This document shows positions 1 to 9,257 of a stretch of 64,000 nucleotides of DNA, piece after piece (position 1 is the stretch's first letter; each line of letters starts with the position of its first letter). Made by a program: the position numbers and the translations under genes. Below the pieces are notes generated by a model, which was given only the letters and a program-made list of their open reading frames with translations, did no database searches and had not been told where the DNA came from. The stretch is from positions 186,001-250,000 of the forward strand of contig JAHFRD010000003.1 in assembly GCA_023258975.1 (NCBI GenBank), given 5' to 3'. The stretch comes from Hydrogenophilales bacterium. GTDB lineage: Bacteria > Pseudomonadota > Gammaproteobacteria > Burkholderiales > Thiobacillaceae.

Positions 1-876
1 CTTGCCGACCCGGCCGTAGACCAGCGGCTTGCCGGGCTTCATCGCCACTTTCCACATCTCGATGCGGCCGAGTTTCTCGACGGCGGCCTTGATGTGGTCC
101 TCCTCGCCCACCGAGACGCCACCGCTGGTGATGACCACATCGGCGACTTGGGCCGCATGCTCCAGGGTGGCGATGGTGGCGTCCAGGCGATCCGGCACCT
201 GGCCGAGGTCGATGATTTCGATGCCCATCCGGGCAAGCAGGGCGATCAGGGTGGCGCGGTTCGAGTTGTAGATGCGGCCGGGCGCCAGCGGCTGGCCGGG
301 CAGCACGATTTCATCGCCGGTGAAGAACACGGCGGCCTTCAGGCGGCGCACGACGCCAAGTTCGGTCGCGCCCACCGAGGCGGCCACGCCCAGTTGCGCC
401 GGGCCGAGGCGAGTGCCGGCTTCCAGCACGGTCTGTCCGGCGTGGATGTCTTCACCGGCGCGGCGGATGTGGCTGCCGGCCCTGGGGGCGGTGGTGAGGC
501 GCACCTTGCCGTCCCGGGCTTCGCAATCCTCCTGCATCACCACGCAATCGGCGCCGGGCGGCACCGGCGCGCCGGTGAATATGCGCGCCGCCGTGCCGGG
601 CGCCAGCTCGCCGCCCAGCGTGCCGGCGGGTATGCGCTGCGAGATGGGCAACCACGCGGTCAACCACGCATCGGCACTCCAGTCGGCCACACGCAGGGCG
701 TAGCCGTCCATCGCCGCGTTGTCGAGCGGCGGCACGGTGACCTCGGCAACCAGAGGCGTGGCCAGGACGCGCCCCAGGGCAACTTCGGCCGGACAGGCCT
801 CGTGATCGGAAATCGGCACGGCGGCGGTGAGCAGGTTCGCCAGGGCGGCGTCGACGGAAAGCGGGGATTCACTCAT
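1..876 (-). CDS. moeA: Molybdopterin molybdenumtransferase MoeA (3' end outside window)
   Basis: MoeA inserts molybdate into adenylylated molybdopterin, the last step of molybdenum cofactor synthesis in the cytoplasm. The N-terminal part is visible: residues 1-292 read without a stop, and around residue 50 there is the family motif PPLDNAAMDGYA. The C-terminal part lies beyond base 1. The ATG at 876 overlaps the stop of mobB in an ATGA junction, so the two genes are translationally coupled. moaA, divergently placed just upstream, gives the same pathway context. The start is supported by the overlap and by family alignment. The assignment is firm; only the C-terminus is unseen. Confidence 0.93.
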   Translation of the reverse strand, partial: MSESPLSVDAALANLLTAAVPISDHEACPAEVALGRVLATPLVAEVTVPPLDNAAMDGYALRVADWSADAWLTAWLPISQRIPAGTLGGELAPGTAARIFTGAPVPPGADCVVMQEDCEARDGKVRLTTAPRAGSHIRRAGEDIHAGQTVLEAGTRLGPAQLGVAASVGATELGVVRRLKAAVFFTGDEIVLPGQPLAPGRIYNSNRATLIALLARMGIEIIDLGQVPDRLDATIATLEHAAQVADVVITSGGVSVGEEDHIKAAVEKLGRIEMWKVAMKPGKPLVYGRVGK

Positions 877-1361
877 TTCGCGTACTCAAGAATGAAGGCC
901 AGGATGGCCTCGGTGTCGTCAATGGGAAGGTGTTTGATCTTGCCAGGCGGCGGCTGATCCGCCGCCACGGCGATGAAATTCGCGTCATCCGGATGCAGCC
1001 AGGGCCGCGAGTTGGCGCCGCGCCAGACTTCCAGCTTGGGAATATCGGCGTGCTTGTAGCCTTCCACCAGCACCAGATCGCAGGGTGACAGGCGCCGCAG
1101 ATGCGCGTTCAACTCCGGCTCCGGCGCTCCGCGCAGTTCGTTCACCAGCATCCAGCGATGCGGCGAGGTCAGCAGCACTTCCTGGGCGCCCGCCGCGCGA
1201 TGCCGCCAGGAATCCTTGCCCGGCACATCGACTTCGAAATCGTGATGGCTCTGCTTGAGCACGGAGACACGCAGGCCGGCCGCGCATAGCCGGGGCAGGA
1301 GTTTTTCGATCAGGGTGGTCTTGCCGCCGCCGCTGTATCCGGCGATGCCGAGTACTTTCAT
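873..1361 (-). CDS. mobB: Molybdopterin-guanine dinucleotide biosynthesis adaptor MobB
   Basis: A 162-residue P-loop protein. The Walker A motif GYSGGGKTT is at residues 8-16. It is followed by the family segment with SHHDFEVD and GKDSWRHRAAGA, and by a LVLVEGYKH segment typical of MobB. MobB binds GTP and assists MobA in attaching GMP to the cofactor; it is a helper rather than an essential enzyme. Its stop overlaps the moeA start by four bases. The gene is divergent from moaA, leaving a 154-bp spacer that should hold promoters for both directions. Confidence 0.93.
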   Translation of the reverse strand: MKVLGIAGYSGGGKTTLIEKLLPRLCAAGLRVSVLKQSHHDFEVDVPGKDSWRHRAAGAQEVLLTSPHRWMLVNELRGAPEPELNAHLRRLSPCDLVLVEGYKHADIPKLEVWRGANSRPWLHPDDANFIAVAADQPPPGKIKHLPIDDTEAILAFILEYAK

Positions 1362-1469
1362 GGCTGGATTTTCCGGCGCGGCAGGACGGCTGTTTCATGA
1401 CCAAAGTCAAGGTTTACGCCAGTTGGAACCATGATGATGCGCCGCATTGCACCTCCGGAAATTCACGAG

Positions 1470-1478
1470 TGCTATATT
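1470..1478 (+). promoter_or_regulatory. Possible extended -10 promoter element for moaA
   Basis: TGC followed by TATATT resembles an extended -10 element (TGnTATAAT) and lies about 38 bases before the moaA ATG. No well-spaced -35 hexamer is seen; TTGCAC lies 20 bases upstream, which is too far. No molybdenum cofactor riboswitch fold could be recognised by eye in this spacer. The call is weak. Confidence 0.3.
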
Positions 1479-1515
1479 CTGCCGCACATAACGCTTTTTG
1501 GGCACGATTGCCACC

Positions 1516-2496
1516 ATGACCCTGAACCCGCTTGTCGATCGCTTCGGACGCACCATCGAATACCTGCGGCTTTCCGTGACGGATCGCTGCGATCTGCGTT
1601 GCGCTTATTGCATTCCGGAAGGTTTCAAGGACTTCGAGGAGCCGGAACACTGGCTCAATTTCGATGAACTGGAGCGCCTGCTCGGCCTGTTCGCCGGCCT
1701 GGGCATGAAGCGCGTGCGCCTGACCGGCGGGGAACCGCTGCTGCGCCGCAATGTGGTCGATCTGTGCGGGCGCATCGCCGCCTTGCCGGGCATCGAGGAT
1801 CTCTCGTTGTCCAGCAACGCCACGCAGCTGGACAAGATGGCCGGCGCGCTCAAGCAGGCCGGCGTCACCCGCCTGAACATCAGCCTCGACTCCCTGCGGC
1901 CGGAGCAGGTGGAGAAGATCAATGGCCGTCCGGTGCTAAACAAGATGCTGGCCGGGCTGGAAGCCGCTCGCGCGGCCGGTTTCGCGCCGATCAAGGTCAA
2001 CATGGTGGTGATGCGGGAAAACGCCGACGAGATCGACGCCATGGTCGCCTTCTGCATGGAACGCGGCTTCGTCCTGCGCCTGATCGAACTCATGCCCATG
2101 GGCGATACCGCCCGGCGCATGGGCTACGTCGACCTGCAACCGATCATCGCCGGCCTGCGCCAGCGTTTCGGTCTGGTCGACACCCTGATGCGCGGCGGCG
2201 GCCCGGCGCGTTACCTGGGCACCCCCGATGGCCGTTTCACGGTGGGCTTCATCACTCCCATCTCGCAGCATTTCTGCGAAACCTGCAACCGCGTGCGCCT
2301 GACCGTGGATGGTGTCCTGCACCTGTGCCTGGGCCAGGAGGAACGCCTGGATTTCCGCGCCCTGATGCGCGCCGGCGCCACGGACGCCGACCTGACCGAG
2401 GCCATCCGTCGGGCCATCGACATGAAGCCGGAACGCCACGACTTCCTTGAACAGCCACAGAAACTGGTGCGTTTCATGAGCATGACCGGGGGTTGA
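1516..2496 (+). CDS. moaA: GTP 3',8-cyclase MoaA (radical SAM)
   Basis: MoaA catalyses the first step of molybdenum cofactor synthesis, turning GTP into 3',8-cyclo-GTP with two 4Fe-4S clusters. From the ATG at 1516 the protein has 326 residues, the usual length. The radical-SAM cysteines are C25, C29 and C32 (CDLRCAYC). The second cluster motif is near the C-terminus (CETCNRVRLTVDG followed by HLCLG). The chain ends in Gly-Gly, as is needed for MoaA activity. A TTG at 1498 would add six residues, but the family starts shortly before the DRFGR segment, so the ATG is preferred. It is divergent from mobB-moeA. Confidence 0.96.
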   Translation: MTLNPLVDRFGRTIEYLRLSVTDRCDLRCAYCIPEGFKDFEEPEHWLNFDELERLLGLFAGLGMKRVRLTGGEPLLRRNVVDLCGRIAALPGIEDLSLSSNATQLDKMAGALKQAGVTRLNISLDSLRPEQVEKINGRPVLNKMLAGLEAARAAGFAPIKVNMVVMRENADEIDAMVAFCMERGFVLRLIELMPMGDTARRMGYVDLQPIIAGLRQRFGLVDTLMRGGGPARYLGTPDGRFTVGFITPISQHFCETCNRVRLTVDGVLHLCLGQEERLDFRALMRAGATDADLTEAIRRAIDMKPERHDFLEQPQKLVRFMSMTGG

Positions 2497-2568
2497 GCCG
2501 GTCTTGGGCGTTGAGCGCCCCTTCCTCACACAGTAGAATCGCGCAAAATTTGTAACCGGAGTGACTCG

Positions 2569-2673
2569 ATGAACATCTTCAGCAAATACAACCTGCCCTT
2601 CACCTTGATCATCGCCCTGATTGCCTGGGCCTGGCTCAGCCTGTTTTCGGTGATCCTGGGTTCCTTGTTCTGA
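2569..2673 (+). CDS. Small single-pass membrane peptide, 34 aa
   Basis: A short reading frame begins with ATG seven bases after a CGGAG ribosome-binding sequence and ends at TGA, 11 bases before a strong terminator. The peptide starts MNIFSKYNLPF and is then almost entirely hydrophobic (Leu, Ile, Ala, Trp, Phe), which is one membrane-spanning helix. It lies 72 bp downstream of moaA in the same direction and is convergent with rpoH. No family is recognised. The ribosome-binding site, the hydrophobic composition and the terminator placement argue that it is translated. Confidence 0.6.
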   Translation: MNIFSKYNLPFTLIIALIAWAWLSLFSVILGSLF

Positions 2674-2683
2674 TTCCTCCGAA

Positions 2684-2726
2684 CCCCAAAGAAAAAGCCC
2701 CGCATCGCGGGGCTTTTTCTTTGGGG
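2684..2726. terminator. Bidirectional rho-independent terminator
   Basis: A perfect 20-bp inverted repeat with a three-base ATC loop. The stem has a GC-rich core (GCCCCGC / GCGGGGC) flanked by A-runs on one side and T-runs on the other, so it gives a terminator in both directions. It separates the small peptide gene (+) from rpoH (-), which converge here. Confidence 0.93.
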
Positions 2727-2736
2727 CGCAACCCGG

Positions 2737-3588
<852 letters not shown>

Positions 3589-3621
3589 CTGCTTGCTCCT
3601 GTAACTCGGTTCAGTCGAATT

Positions 3622-3648
3622 TTAGCACTCGCCCGAGTTGAGTGCTAA
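3622..3648 (-). promoter_or_regulatory. CIRCE operator (HrcA binding site) upstream of rpoH
   Basis: The sequence reads TTAGCACTC, nine bases, GAGTGCTAA, which is the full CIRCE consensus without mismatch; the symmetry extends two more bases on each side. It sits between ftsX and rpoH, 34 bp before the rpoH ATG. HrcA represses chaperone genes through this element. A plausible TTAGCA/TAAAAT promoter pair with 18-bp spacing is embedded in the operator on the minus strand, which would let HrcA block RNA polymerase directly; this last point is inference. Confidence 0.95.
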
Positions 3649-3683
3649 AAGCCAAAGGGAGTTCCCGAGTTATTTTATCGGGT

Positions 3684-4580
3684 TTAGCCGCCCTGCCGTA
3701 GCGCCCGACCGACCGCGAAGTAAGCTCCCAACCAGCCGAGCGCCGTCGACAGCAGGAGGAGAAGGCCGCTTTCCGGAAGAGAAAGGCCGGCCAGGTGGAA
3801 ATGCGAACCGTAGGCGGCGGCAACCTGGGCGACGCTGGCTTCGAGCAGCCGGCCGCCGGCGATCACCAGCGCCCAACCGGCGAGGCCGCCGGCCAGGCCC
3901 TGGATGCCTCCGAAATAGAGGAAGGGGCGGCGAATGAAGCGGTCGGTGGCGCCGATCAGGCGGGCGACTTCGATCGCGTCCTCCTGCGCGTAGATTTGCA
4001 GGCGGATGGTGTTGGCGGTGATGGCCGCGAGCGCCACGCCGAGGACGACGATCAACATGCCGACCAGATCGCGGCCCAGTTGCATGAGGGCGGCGAGGCG
4101 CTTGATCCAGTCCGTATCCACGAGTACCCGCTCGACGTCCGGGTTGTCCTTGATCCGCGCGGCCAGGGATTCCAGGATGGCCGGCGTGGCTTCCCTGGGA
4201 GTGACGATCAAGGTGTGCGGCAGCGGATTTTCCGGCAGGCCGGCGGCGACTTCGGCGAGACCGGCGCTTTCCAGCCGCTTGATGCCGTCGCTCTTGCTGA
4301 CGAAGCGCACCTCGGCGACGTCGTCATGCTTTTTCAGGCTGCCGGCGAGGGCGCGGGCTTTCGCCTCATCCACCTCCTTGAAGAAAGCGGTGACTTCCGC
4401 CTGTGGCTTGACGCCGCCGGCCGCGCGTTCCAGGTTGCCGAGCAGCACATAGAGCCCGGCCGGCAGGCTGACCGCCACGCCGATCACCAGAATGGTGAAC
4501 AGGGTGGCGACCGGCGCGGCGCGGAACTGCTCGGCGGCGATCTTGAGGCTGTGCAGGTGGTGAGCGAGCCAGGCTTTCAT
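3684..4580 (-). CDS. ftsX: Cell division protein FtsX (ABC permease-like)
   Basis: A 298-residue inner-membrane protein with the FtsX layout: a short cytoplasmic N-terminus, a first membrane helix at about residues 23-47, a periplasmic domain of roughly 120 residues, and three C-terminal helices (about 170-190, 220-245 and 268-290). With FtsE it forms a complex that activates peptidoglycan amidases at the division septum. It lies downstream of ftsE across a 78-bp spacer that holds a hairpin repeat. Confidence 0.94.
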   Translation of the reverse strand: MKAWLAHHLHSLKIAAEQFRAAPVATLFTILVIGVAVSLPAGLYVLLGNLERAAGGVKPQAEVTAFFKEVDEAKARALAGSLKKHDDVAEVRFVSKSDGIKRLESAGLAEVAAGLPENPLPHTLIVTPREATPAILESLAARIKDNPDVERVLVDTDWIKRLAALMQLGRDLVGMLIVVLGVALAAITANTIRLQIYAQEDAIEVARLIGATDRFIRRPFLYFGGIQGLAGGLAGWALVIAGGRLLEASVAQVAAAYGSHFHLAGLSLPESGLLLLLSTALGWLGAYFAVGRALRQGG

Positions 4581-4611
4581 GTCAGTTCCGCACGGCCGTT
4601 CCGAAGGAATT

Positions 4612-4655
4612 GACCTCCCCCTCGGGGGGAAACGAGCGTAGCGAGTCAGGGGGTC
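4612..4655. repeat. GC-rich inverted repeat between ftsE and ftsX
   Basis: An imperfect palindrome with outer arms GACCTCCCCCT and AGGGGGTC and an internal CGAGCGTAGCGAG segment. It resembles dispersed hairpin repeats seen in many betaproteobacterial genomes. It lies inside the ftsEX transcription unit, so a role in mRNA stability or differential expression is possible but untested. Confidence 0.6.
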
Positions 4656-4658
4656 GTT

Positions 4659-5327
4659 TCATGACACCTGCTTGCCATAGGCCAGGGTGACCTTGCGGCC
4701 ACCGTAGCGCCCGATCAGATCCTGATCGTGGGTGGAAATGATGAGGGTGACGCCGACTTCGTTGAAGGCGCGGAACATGTCCATGATGTCGCGCGCGTAG
4801 GCGTCGTCCAGATTGGCGGTCGGTTCATCGGCCAGCACCAGGGCGGGGCGGCTGACGATGGCGCGGGCGATGCACAGGCGCTGTTGTTCGCCGCCGGAGA
4901 GGGTGATGGGACGCGCGCGCTCCTTGTTGAGCAGCCCCACCTTGTCCAGCGCCGCGCGCACCCGGCGGGCGGCGTCGTTGCCGATCACGCCCTGGATATG
5001 CAGGGGCATCAACACGTTGTCGAACACGCTGCGGTCATACAGCAACTTGTGGTCCTGGAAGATCAGGCCAATGTTGCGGCGGAAGAAAGGCAGCGCCGGT
5101 CGTTTCATGCGGCCGACATTCTGGCCGTTGACGATGATGTGGCCGCTGGTGGGGCGCTCGATGGCGGCGATGAGCTTGAGCAGGGTGCTCTTGCCGGCGC
5201 CGGAATGGCCGGTGAGAAACACCATTTCGCCCTGCTCGATGCCCAGCGAGATGTTGGACAGCGCCTCGTGGCCGCCGGGGTAACGCTTGGTGACTTCGGA
5301 GATTTCGATCAACGGCTGCGCGGACAT
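4659..5327 (-). CDS. ftsE: Cell division ATP-binding protein FtsE
   Basis: A 222-residue ABC ATPase. The Walker A motif GHSGAGKST is near residue 40, the signature LSGGEQQR near 142, and Walker B with the D-loop (LVLADEPTANLD) near 160. The switch histidine is in ISTHD. FtsE pairs with FtsX to control septal cell wall hydrolysis. It lies between ftsY and ftsX on the same strand. Its length matches the family. Confidence 0.95.
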   Translation of the reverse strand: MSAQPLIEISEVTKRYPGGHEALSNISLGIEQGEMVFLTGHSGAGKSTLLKLIAAIERPTSGHIIVNGQNVGRMKRPALPFFRRNIGLIFQDHKLLYDRSVFDNVLMPLHIQGVIGNDAARRVRAALDKVGLLNKERARPITLSGGEQQRLCIARAIVSRPALVLADEPTANLDDAYARDIMDMFRAFNEVGVTLIISTHDQDLIGRYGGRKVTLAYGKQVS

Positions 5328-5365
5328 GGCTTAATGTGAACGTCGCGGCAGCGACGCTCGAAGCT

Positions 5366-5388
5366 CCCCTCTCCCTCCGGGAGAGGGG
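5366..5388. repeat. Short perfect hairpin repeat between ftsY and ftsE
   Basis: CCCCTCTCCC, a three-base loop, then GGGAGAGGGG, followed by a GGGGGTGAGGG tail. Hairpins of this type are dispersed in many proteobacterial genomes. It sits in the 130-bp ftsY-ftsE spacer. There is no T-run, so it is not an obvious terminator. Confidence 0.7.
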
Positions 5389-5457
5389 TTGGGGGTGAGG
5401 GAACGGGTATGGCGAGAGAGGTTCATGAGCCTGGTGATGTACTGATCGCCATGCCCG

Positions 5458-6495
5458 TCAGGCGAACAGCGCGTCCACGAATTCGGCGACGCGGAAGGGT
5501 TGCAGGTCTTCCAGGCCCTCGCCGACCCCGATGAAACGCACCGGAACCGGTTGCCGTTTTGCCAGCGCCGCGATGACGCCCCCCTTGGCGGTGCCGTCCA
5601 GCTTGGTCATGACCAGGCCGGTGAGGCCCAGCGCCTCATCGAAAGCCTTTACCTGCATCAGCGCGTTCTGGCCGATGTTGGCGTCGAGCACCAGCAGCAC
5701 TTCATGCGGCGCGTTGATGTCCGCCTTCTGGATCACGCGCTTGACCTTGCGAATCTCTTCCATCAGATGCAACTGCGTCGGCAGGCGCCCGGCGGTATCG
5801 GCCAGCACCACGTCGATGCCGCGCGAGCGGGCGGACTGGATGGCATCGTAAATCACGGCGGCGGGGTCGCCGGCCCGCGAGGAAATCACTTCCACGTTGT
5901 TGCGCCGGCCCCACTCGGCCAGTTGCTCGCGCGCGGCGGCGCGGAAAGTATCGCCGGCGGCCAGCAGCACGCTCTTGTTCTGAGCCTGGAAACGCCGCGC
6001 CAGCTTGCCGATGGTGGTGGTCTTGCCGGCGCCGTTGACTCCGGCCAGCATGATGACGAAGGGCTTGCTGTTGTCGATGTCGAGCGGCTTTTCCAGCGGC
6101 GCCAACAAGTCCACCAACTCCGCCTTGAGGGCGTCGCGAAGCTGGCTGGCCTCGGTAAGGCGCTCGCGTTTCACGCGGCCGCGCAACTTGTCGATCAGGT
6201 GTTGGGTCGCCTCGACGCCGACATCGGCGGAAAGCAGCACGGTTTCCAGTTCCTCGAACAACGCCTCGTCGATCTTGGCGCCGACGCCGAACAGGCCCGC
6301 GACCTGGCTGGTGAAGGTGCTGCGGGTGCGCGCCAGACCGCTCTTGAGCCGCTGCGCCCAGGACGATTTCGCGGTGGCCGCAGATTCACTTGCCGCCTCG
6401 GCCACGACTTCGACGGCAACCGGGGCCACCTCCTCGGTTGCGACTTCGGTGGCGGGAACGGGCTGCGTCTTGCGGGATTTTAAGAAACCAAACAC
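5458..6495 (-). CDS. ftsY: Signal recognition particle receptor FtsY
   Basis: A 345-residue SRP GTPase that docks ribosome-SRP complexes at the inner membrane. The N-terminal 45 residues are Glu/Ala/Val-rich, a short acidic A domain. A four-helix N domain follows, then the G domain with G1 GVNGAGKTTT (about residue 150), DTAGR (G3) and TKLDGTAKGG (G4). The C-terminal end matches the family. It is the first gene of the ftsY-ftsE-ftsX-rpoH run and is divergent from the M16 peptidase pair. Confidence 0.96.
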   Translation of the reverse strand: MFGFLKSRKTQPVPATEVATEEVAPVAVEVVAEAASESAATAKSSWAQRLKSGLARTRSTFTSQVAGLFGVGAKIDEALFEELETVLLSADVGVEATQHLIDKLRGRVKRERLTEASQLRDALKAELVDLLAPLEKPLDIDNSKPFVIMLAGVNGAGKTTTIGKLARRFQAQNKSVLLAAGDTFRAAAREQLAEWGRRNNVEVISSRAGDPAAVIYDAIQSARSRGIDVVLADTAGRLPTQLHLMEEIRKVKRVIQKADINAPHEVLLVLDANIGQNALMQVKAFDEALGLTGLVMTKLDGTAKGGVIAALAKRQPVPVRFIGVGEGLEDLQPFRVAEFVDALFA

Positions 6496-6577
6496 GGGGA
6501 ATGAGCGTCAGAGGCTGCGTTATAAGCCCGGAAATTCTATCATGCGCCCCCTTCCGCCCCGACTTGGCTTGCCTCCC

Positions 6578-7945
6578 ATGAAGAGATTGTTATTGGTTCT
6601 CAGCCTTGCCGTCGTCCCAGTCGCCACACCCGCTCACGCGGAGATCGTCGAGCAGACCCTGGACAACGGCATGCGCGTCATCGTCAAGACGGATCGCCGC
6701 GCGCCGGTGGCGGTATCGCAGGTCTGGTACCGCGCCGGCAGCATGGACGAGAGCTACGGCACCACCGGTGTCGCGCACGTACTGGAACACATGATGTTCA
6801 AGGGTACCAAGGACGTGCCGGCGGGCGAGTTTTCGCGCCGCATCGCCGCCGCCGGCGGGCGCGAGAACGCCTTCACCTCGCGCGACCACACCGCTTATTT
6901 CCAGACCCTGCAGAAGGATCGCCTGGAGCTGGCGCTGAAACTGGAAGCCGACCGCATGGCGAATCTGGCGCTCTCCGACGACGAGTTCGCCAAGGAAATC
7001 CAGGTAGTCATGGAAGAACGGCGGCTACGTACCGAAGACAATCCGCAGGGGCGCCTTTATGAAGGACTGATGTCCACCGCTTTCCAGTCACATCCATACC
7101 GGCATCCGGTGATCGGCTGGATGAACGATCTCAAGAACATGAGCGTGGGCGACGCGCGCAACTGGTATCAGCGCTGGTACGCGCCCAACAACGCCACCCT
7201 GGTGGTGGCGGGCGATGTCGATCCAGCCCAGGTCTTCGGCTGGGCCAGGCGGTATTTCGGCCCACTCGCCGCGCATCCCCTGCCGGAACGCAAACCGCAA
7301 CGCGAGCCGGAGCAGAACGGCGAGAAACAGGTGATCGTGAAAGCCCCGGCCAAGCTGCCGGTGGTGGCGTTGGCCTGGCGCGCGCCGACCCTTGCCGATC
7401 CGGAAAATGACCGCGACCCCTATGCTCTGGAAATCCTCGCCGGCGTGCTGGACGGACACGCATCGGCGCGGCTGAACCAGTCCCTGGTGCGGGAAAAACG
7501 CCTGGCCACCGAAGCCAGCGCCGGTTATGACCCGGTCGCGCGCGGCCCCGTCCTGTTCATGGTCGACGCCACGCCGGCCGAGGGCCATACGGTGGCGGAA
7601 GTCGGAGCGGCGCTGAAACAGGAAATCGCCCGCATCGCGCGCGACGGTGTCGGCGAACAGGAACTCGCCCGGGTCAAGGCGCAGGTACTGGCGAGCCAGG
7701 TGTACCAGCAGGATTCCCTGTTTTATCAAGCCATGCTGATCGGCGAGTGGACCACCGCCGGCCTCGACTACCGGGCGCGCGACACCCGATTCCGCAAGTT
7801 GAAGGAAGTCACCGCCGAACAGGTGCGCGCCGTGGCAACCCAATATCTGGTGGACGACCACCTGACCGTGGCGCAACTCGACCCACAACCGATGGACAAC
7901 GTCAAACCCGCCCGCCGGGGCTCTGGAGGTCGCCATGCGAATTGA
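6578..7945 (+). CDS. M16 family zinc peptidase, catalytic subunit (exported)
   Basis: A 455-residue insulinase/pitrilysin-type peptidase. A signal peptide covers about residues 1-21 (MKRLLLVLSL, cleavage after AHA), so it acts in the periplasm. The inverted zinc motif HVLEH is at residues 67-71, with a downstream glutamate-rich helix (EADRM, then EIQVVMEERR) giving the third ligand. It overlaps the next gene, a non-catalytic M16 homologue, by 11 bases; such pairs form active/inactive heterodimers. An ATG at 6542 would add 12 residues before the signal peptide and is less likely. The substrate is unknown. Confidence 0.9.
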   Translation: MKRLLLVLSLAVVPVATPAHAEIVEQTLDNGMRVIVKTDRRAPVAVSQVWYRAGSMDESYGTTGVAHVLEHMMFKGTKDVPAGEFSRRIAAAGGRENAFTSRDHTAYFQTLQKDRLELALKLEADRMANLALSDDEFAKEIQVVMEERRLRTEDNPQGRLYEGLMSTAFQSHPYRHPVIGWMNDLKNMSVGDARNWYQRWYAPNNATLVVAGDVDPAQVFGWARRYFGPLAAHPLPERKPQREPEQNGEKQVIVKAPAKLPVVALAWRAPTLADPENDRDPYALEILAGVLDGHASARLNQSLVREKRLATEASAGYDPVARGPVLFMVDATPAEGHTVAEVGAALKQEIARIARDGVGEQELARVKAQVLASQVYQQDSLFYQAMLIGEWTTAGLDYRARDTRFRKLKEVTAEQVRAVATQYLVDDHLTVAQLDPQPMDNVKPARRGSGGRHAN

Positions 7946-9257
7946 TCGCCTGCTTTGCCTGTGCATCACCCTGTTGCCGGCGCTCCCGGCGCTGGCCGGG
8001 CTCGACATCCAGAACTGGAGCACCAGCCAGGGCGCGCGCGTCTATTTCGTGGAAAACCACGAATTGCCCATGCTCGACATCAGCGTCGATTTCGATGCCG
8101 GCAGCGCCCGCGACCGCCGCGAGAAATCCGGCCTCGCCAGCCTCACCCGCCAGGTCATGACGATGGGCGCGGGTCATTTCGACGAGCGCGACATCTCGGA
8201 AAAGATGGCCGATGTGGGCGCCAACCTGGGGGGGCGCCTGGATGCCGACCGCGCCGGTTTCCAGGTACGCACGCTCTCCGGCAAGGCGGAGCGAGGCCAA
8301 GCCGCGGATCTGCTGGCCGCCATCCTGTCCGCGCCACGCTTCGATGCCGGCATCCTGGAGCGGGAGAAGGCGCGTGTCATCGCCGGCTTGCAGGAATCCG
8401 CGACGCGCCCCGAATACATCGGCGGCAAAGCCTTCCAGGCCGCGATCTACGGCGACCACCCCTACGCGCTGAACGAAGGCGGCGAGGTGGAGACGGTGGC
8501 GAAACTCGGCCGTGACGATCTGGTGGCCTTCCACCGCGCCTATTACCGGGCACACAACCTGGCCATTGCCATGATGGGCGACATCAGCCGCGCGGAAGCG
8601 GAAGCCCTGGCGGAGAAACTGGCGGCAGGACTGCCGCCCGGCGCGGCTCCGGCCCCCATTGCGCCGGTCAAGGTCGCGGAACATGGCGAACCACAGGTCA
8701 TCCCCCACCCCGCCACGCAAAGCCACCTGTTCATGGGCCTGCCCGGCCTGCAACGAGAGGACGCAGATTACTTTCCGTTGTATGTGGGCAACTACGTCCT
8801 CGGCGGCGGCGGCTTCGATTCGCGCCTGACCAAAACCATCCGCGACAAGAAGGGGCTGGCCTACAGTGTCTACAGCTATTTCACGCCGATGCGCGAAATG
8901 GGGCCTTACCAGATCGGCCTGCAAACCCGGCGCGAGGCTACCCATGACGCGGTGGAATCCGCCCGCGCGGAGGTGGAAAAATTCCTCAAGGAAGGCCCCA
9001 GCGAGGCCGAACTGACCCAGGCCAAAAACAATCTGGTCGGCGGCTTTCCCATGCGTATCGACAGCAACAGGAAAATCCTCGAATACCTGGCCGTGATCGG
9101 TTTCTACCGTCTGCCGCTGAACTGGCTGGATACCTACACCGCCCGGGTGGAGGCGGTGAGCCGCGACGACATCCTGCGCGCCTTCCGCGCGCGGATCCGG
9201 CCGGCGGCGATGAGCACGGTGATCGTGGGTGGGCAAATTGAAGGCCAGGACAAGTAA
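7935..9257 (+). CDS. M16 family peptidase-like protein, non-catalytic partner (exported)
   Basis: A 440-residue homologue of the preceding peptidase with its own signal peptide (about residues 1-21, ending PALAG). At the position of HxxEH it reads LASLTRQVMTMG, so the zinc ligands are missing and it cannot be a peptidase alone. The substrate-binding Arg/Tyr segment is kept near the C-terminal half (GGGGFDSRLTKTIRDKKGLAYSVY, given here only as a landmark). This is the usual arrangement of bacterial M16 heterodimers. It overlaps both the upstream peptidase and the rsmD start. Confidence 0.9.
   Translation: MRIDRLLCLCITLLPALPALAGLDIQNWSTSQGARVYFVENHELPMLDISVDFDAGSARDRREKSGLASLTRQVMTMGAGHFDERDISEKMADVGANLGGRLDADRAGFQVRTLSGKAERGQAADLLAAILSAPRFDAGILEREKARVIAGLQESATRPEYIGGKAFQAAIYGDHPYALNEGGEVETVAKLGRDDLVAFHRAYYRAHNLAIAMMGDISRAEAEALAEKLAAGLPPGAAPAPIAPVKVAEHGEPQVIPHPATQSHLFMGLPGLQREDADYFPLYVGNYVLGGGGFDSRLTKTIRDKKGLAYSVYSYFTPMREMGPYQIGLQTRREATHDAVESARAEVEKFLKEGPSEAELTQAKNNLVGGFPMRIDSNRKILEYLAVIGFYRLPLNWLDTYTARVEAVSRDDILRAFRARIRPAAMSTVIVGGQIEGQDK

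Noticed and set aside
1362-1515. Molybdenum cofactor riboswitch before moaA
   Set aside because: No conserved helices or core could be traced by eye in this short spacer; a covariance-model search would be needed to say more.
6005-6577. In-frame extension of the M16 peptidase opposite ftsY
   Set aside because: It is antisense to the FtsY GTPase domain; the peptidase signal peptide starts at 6578.
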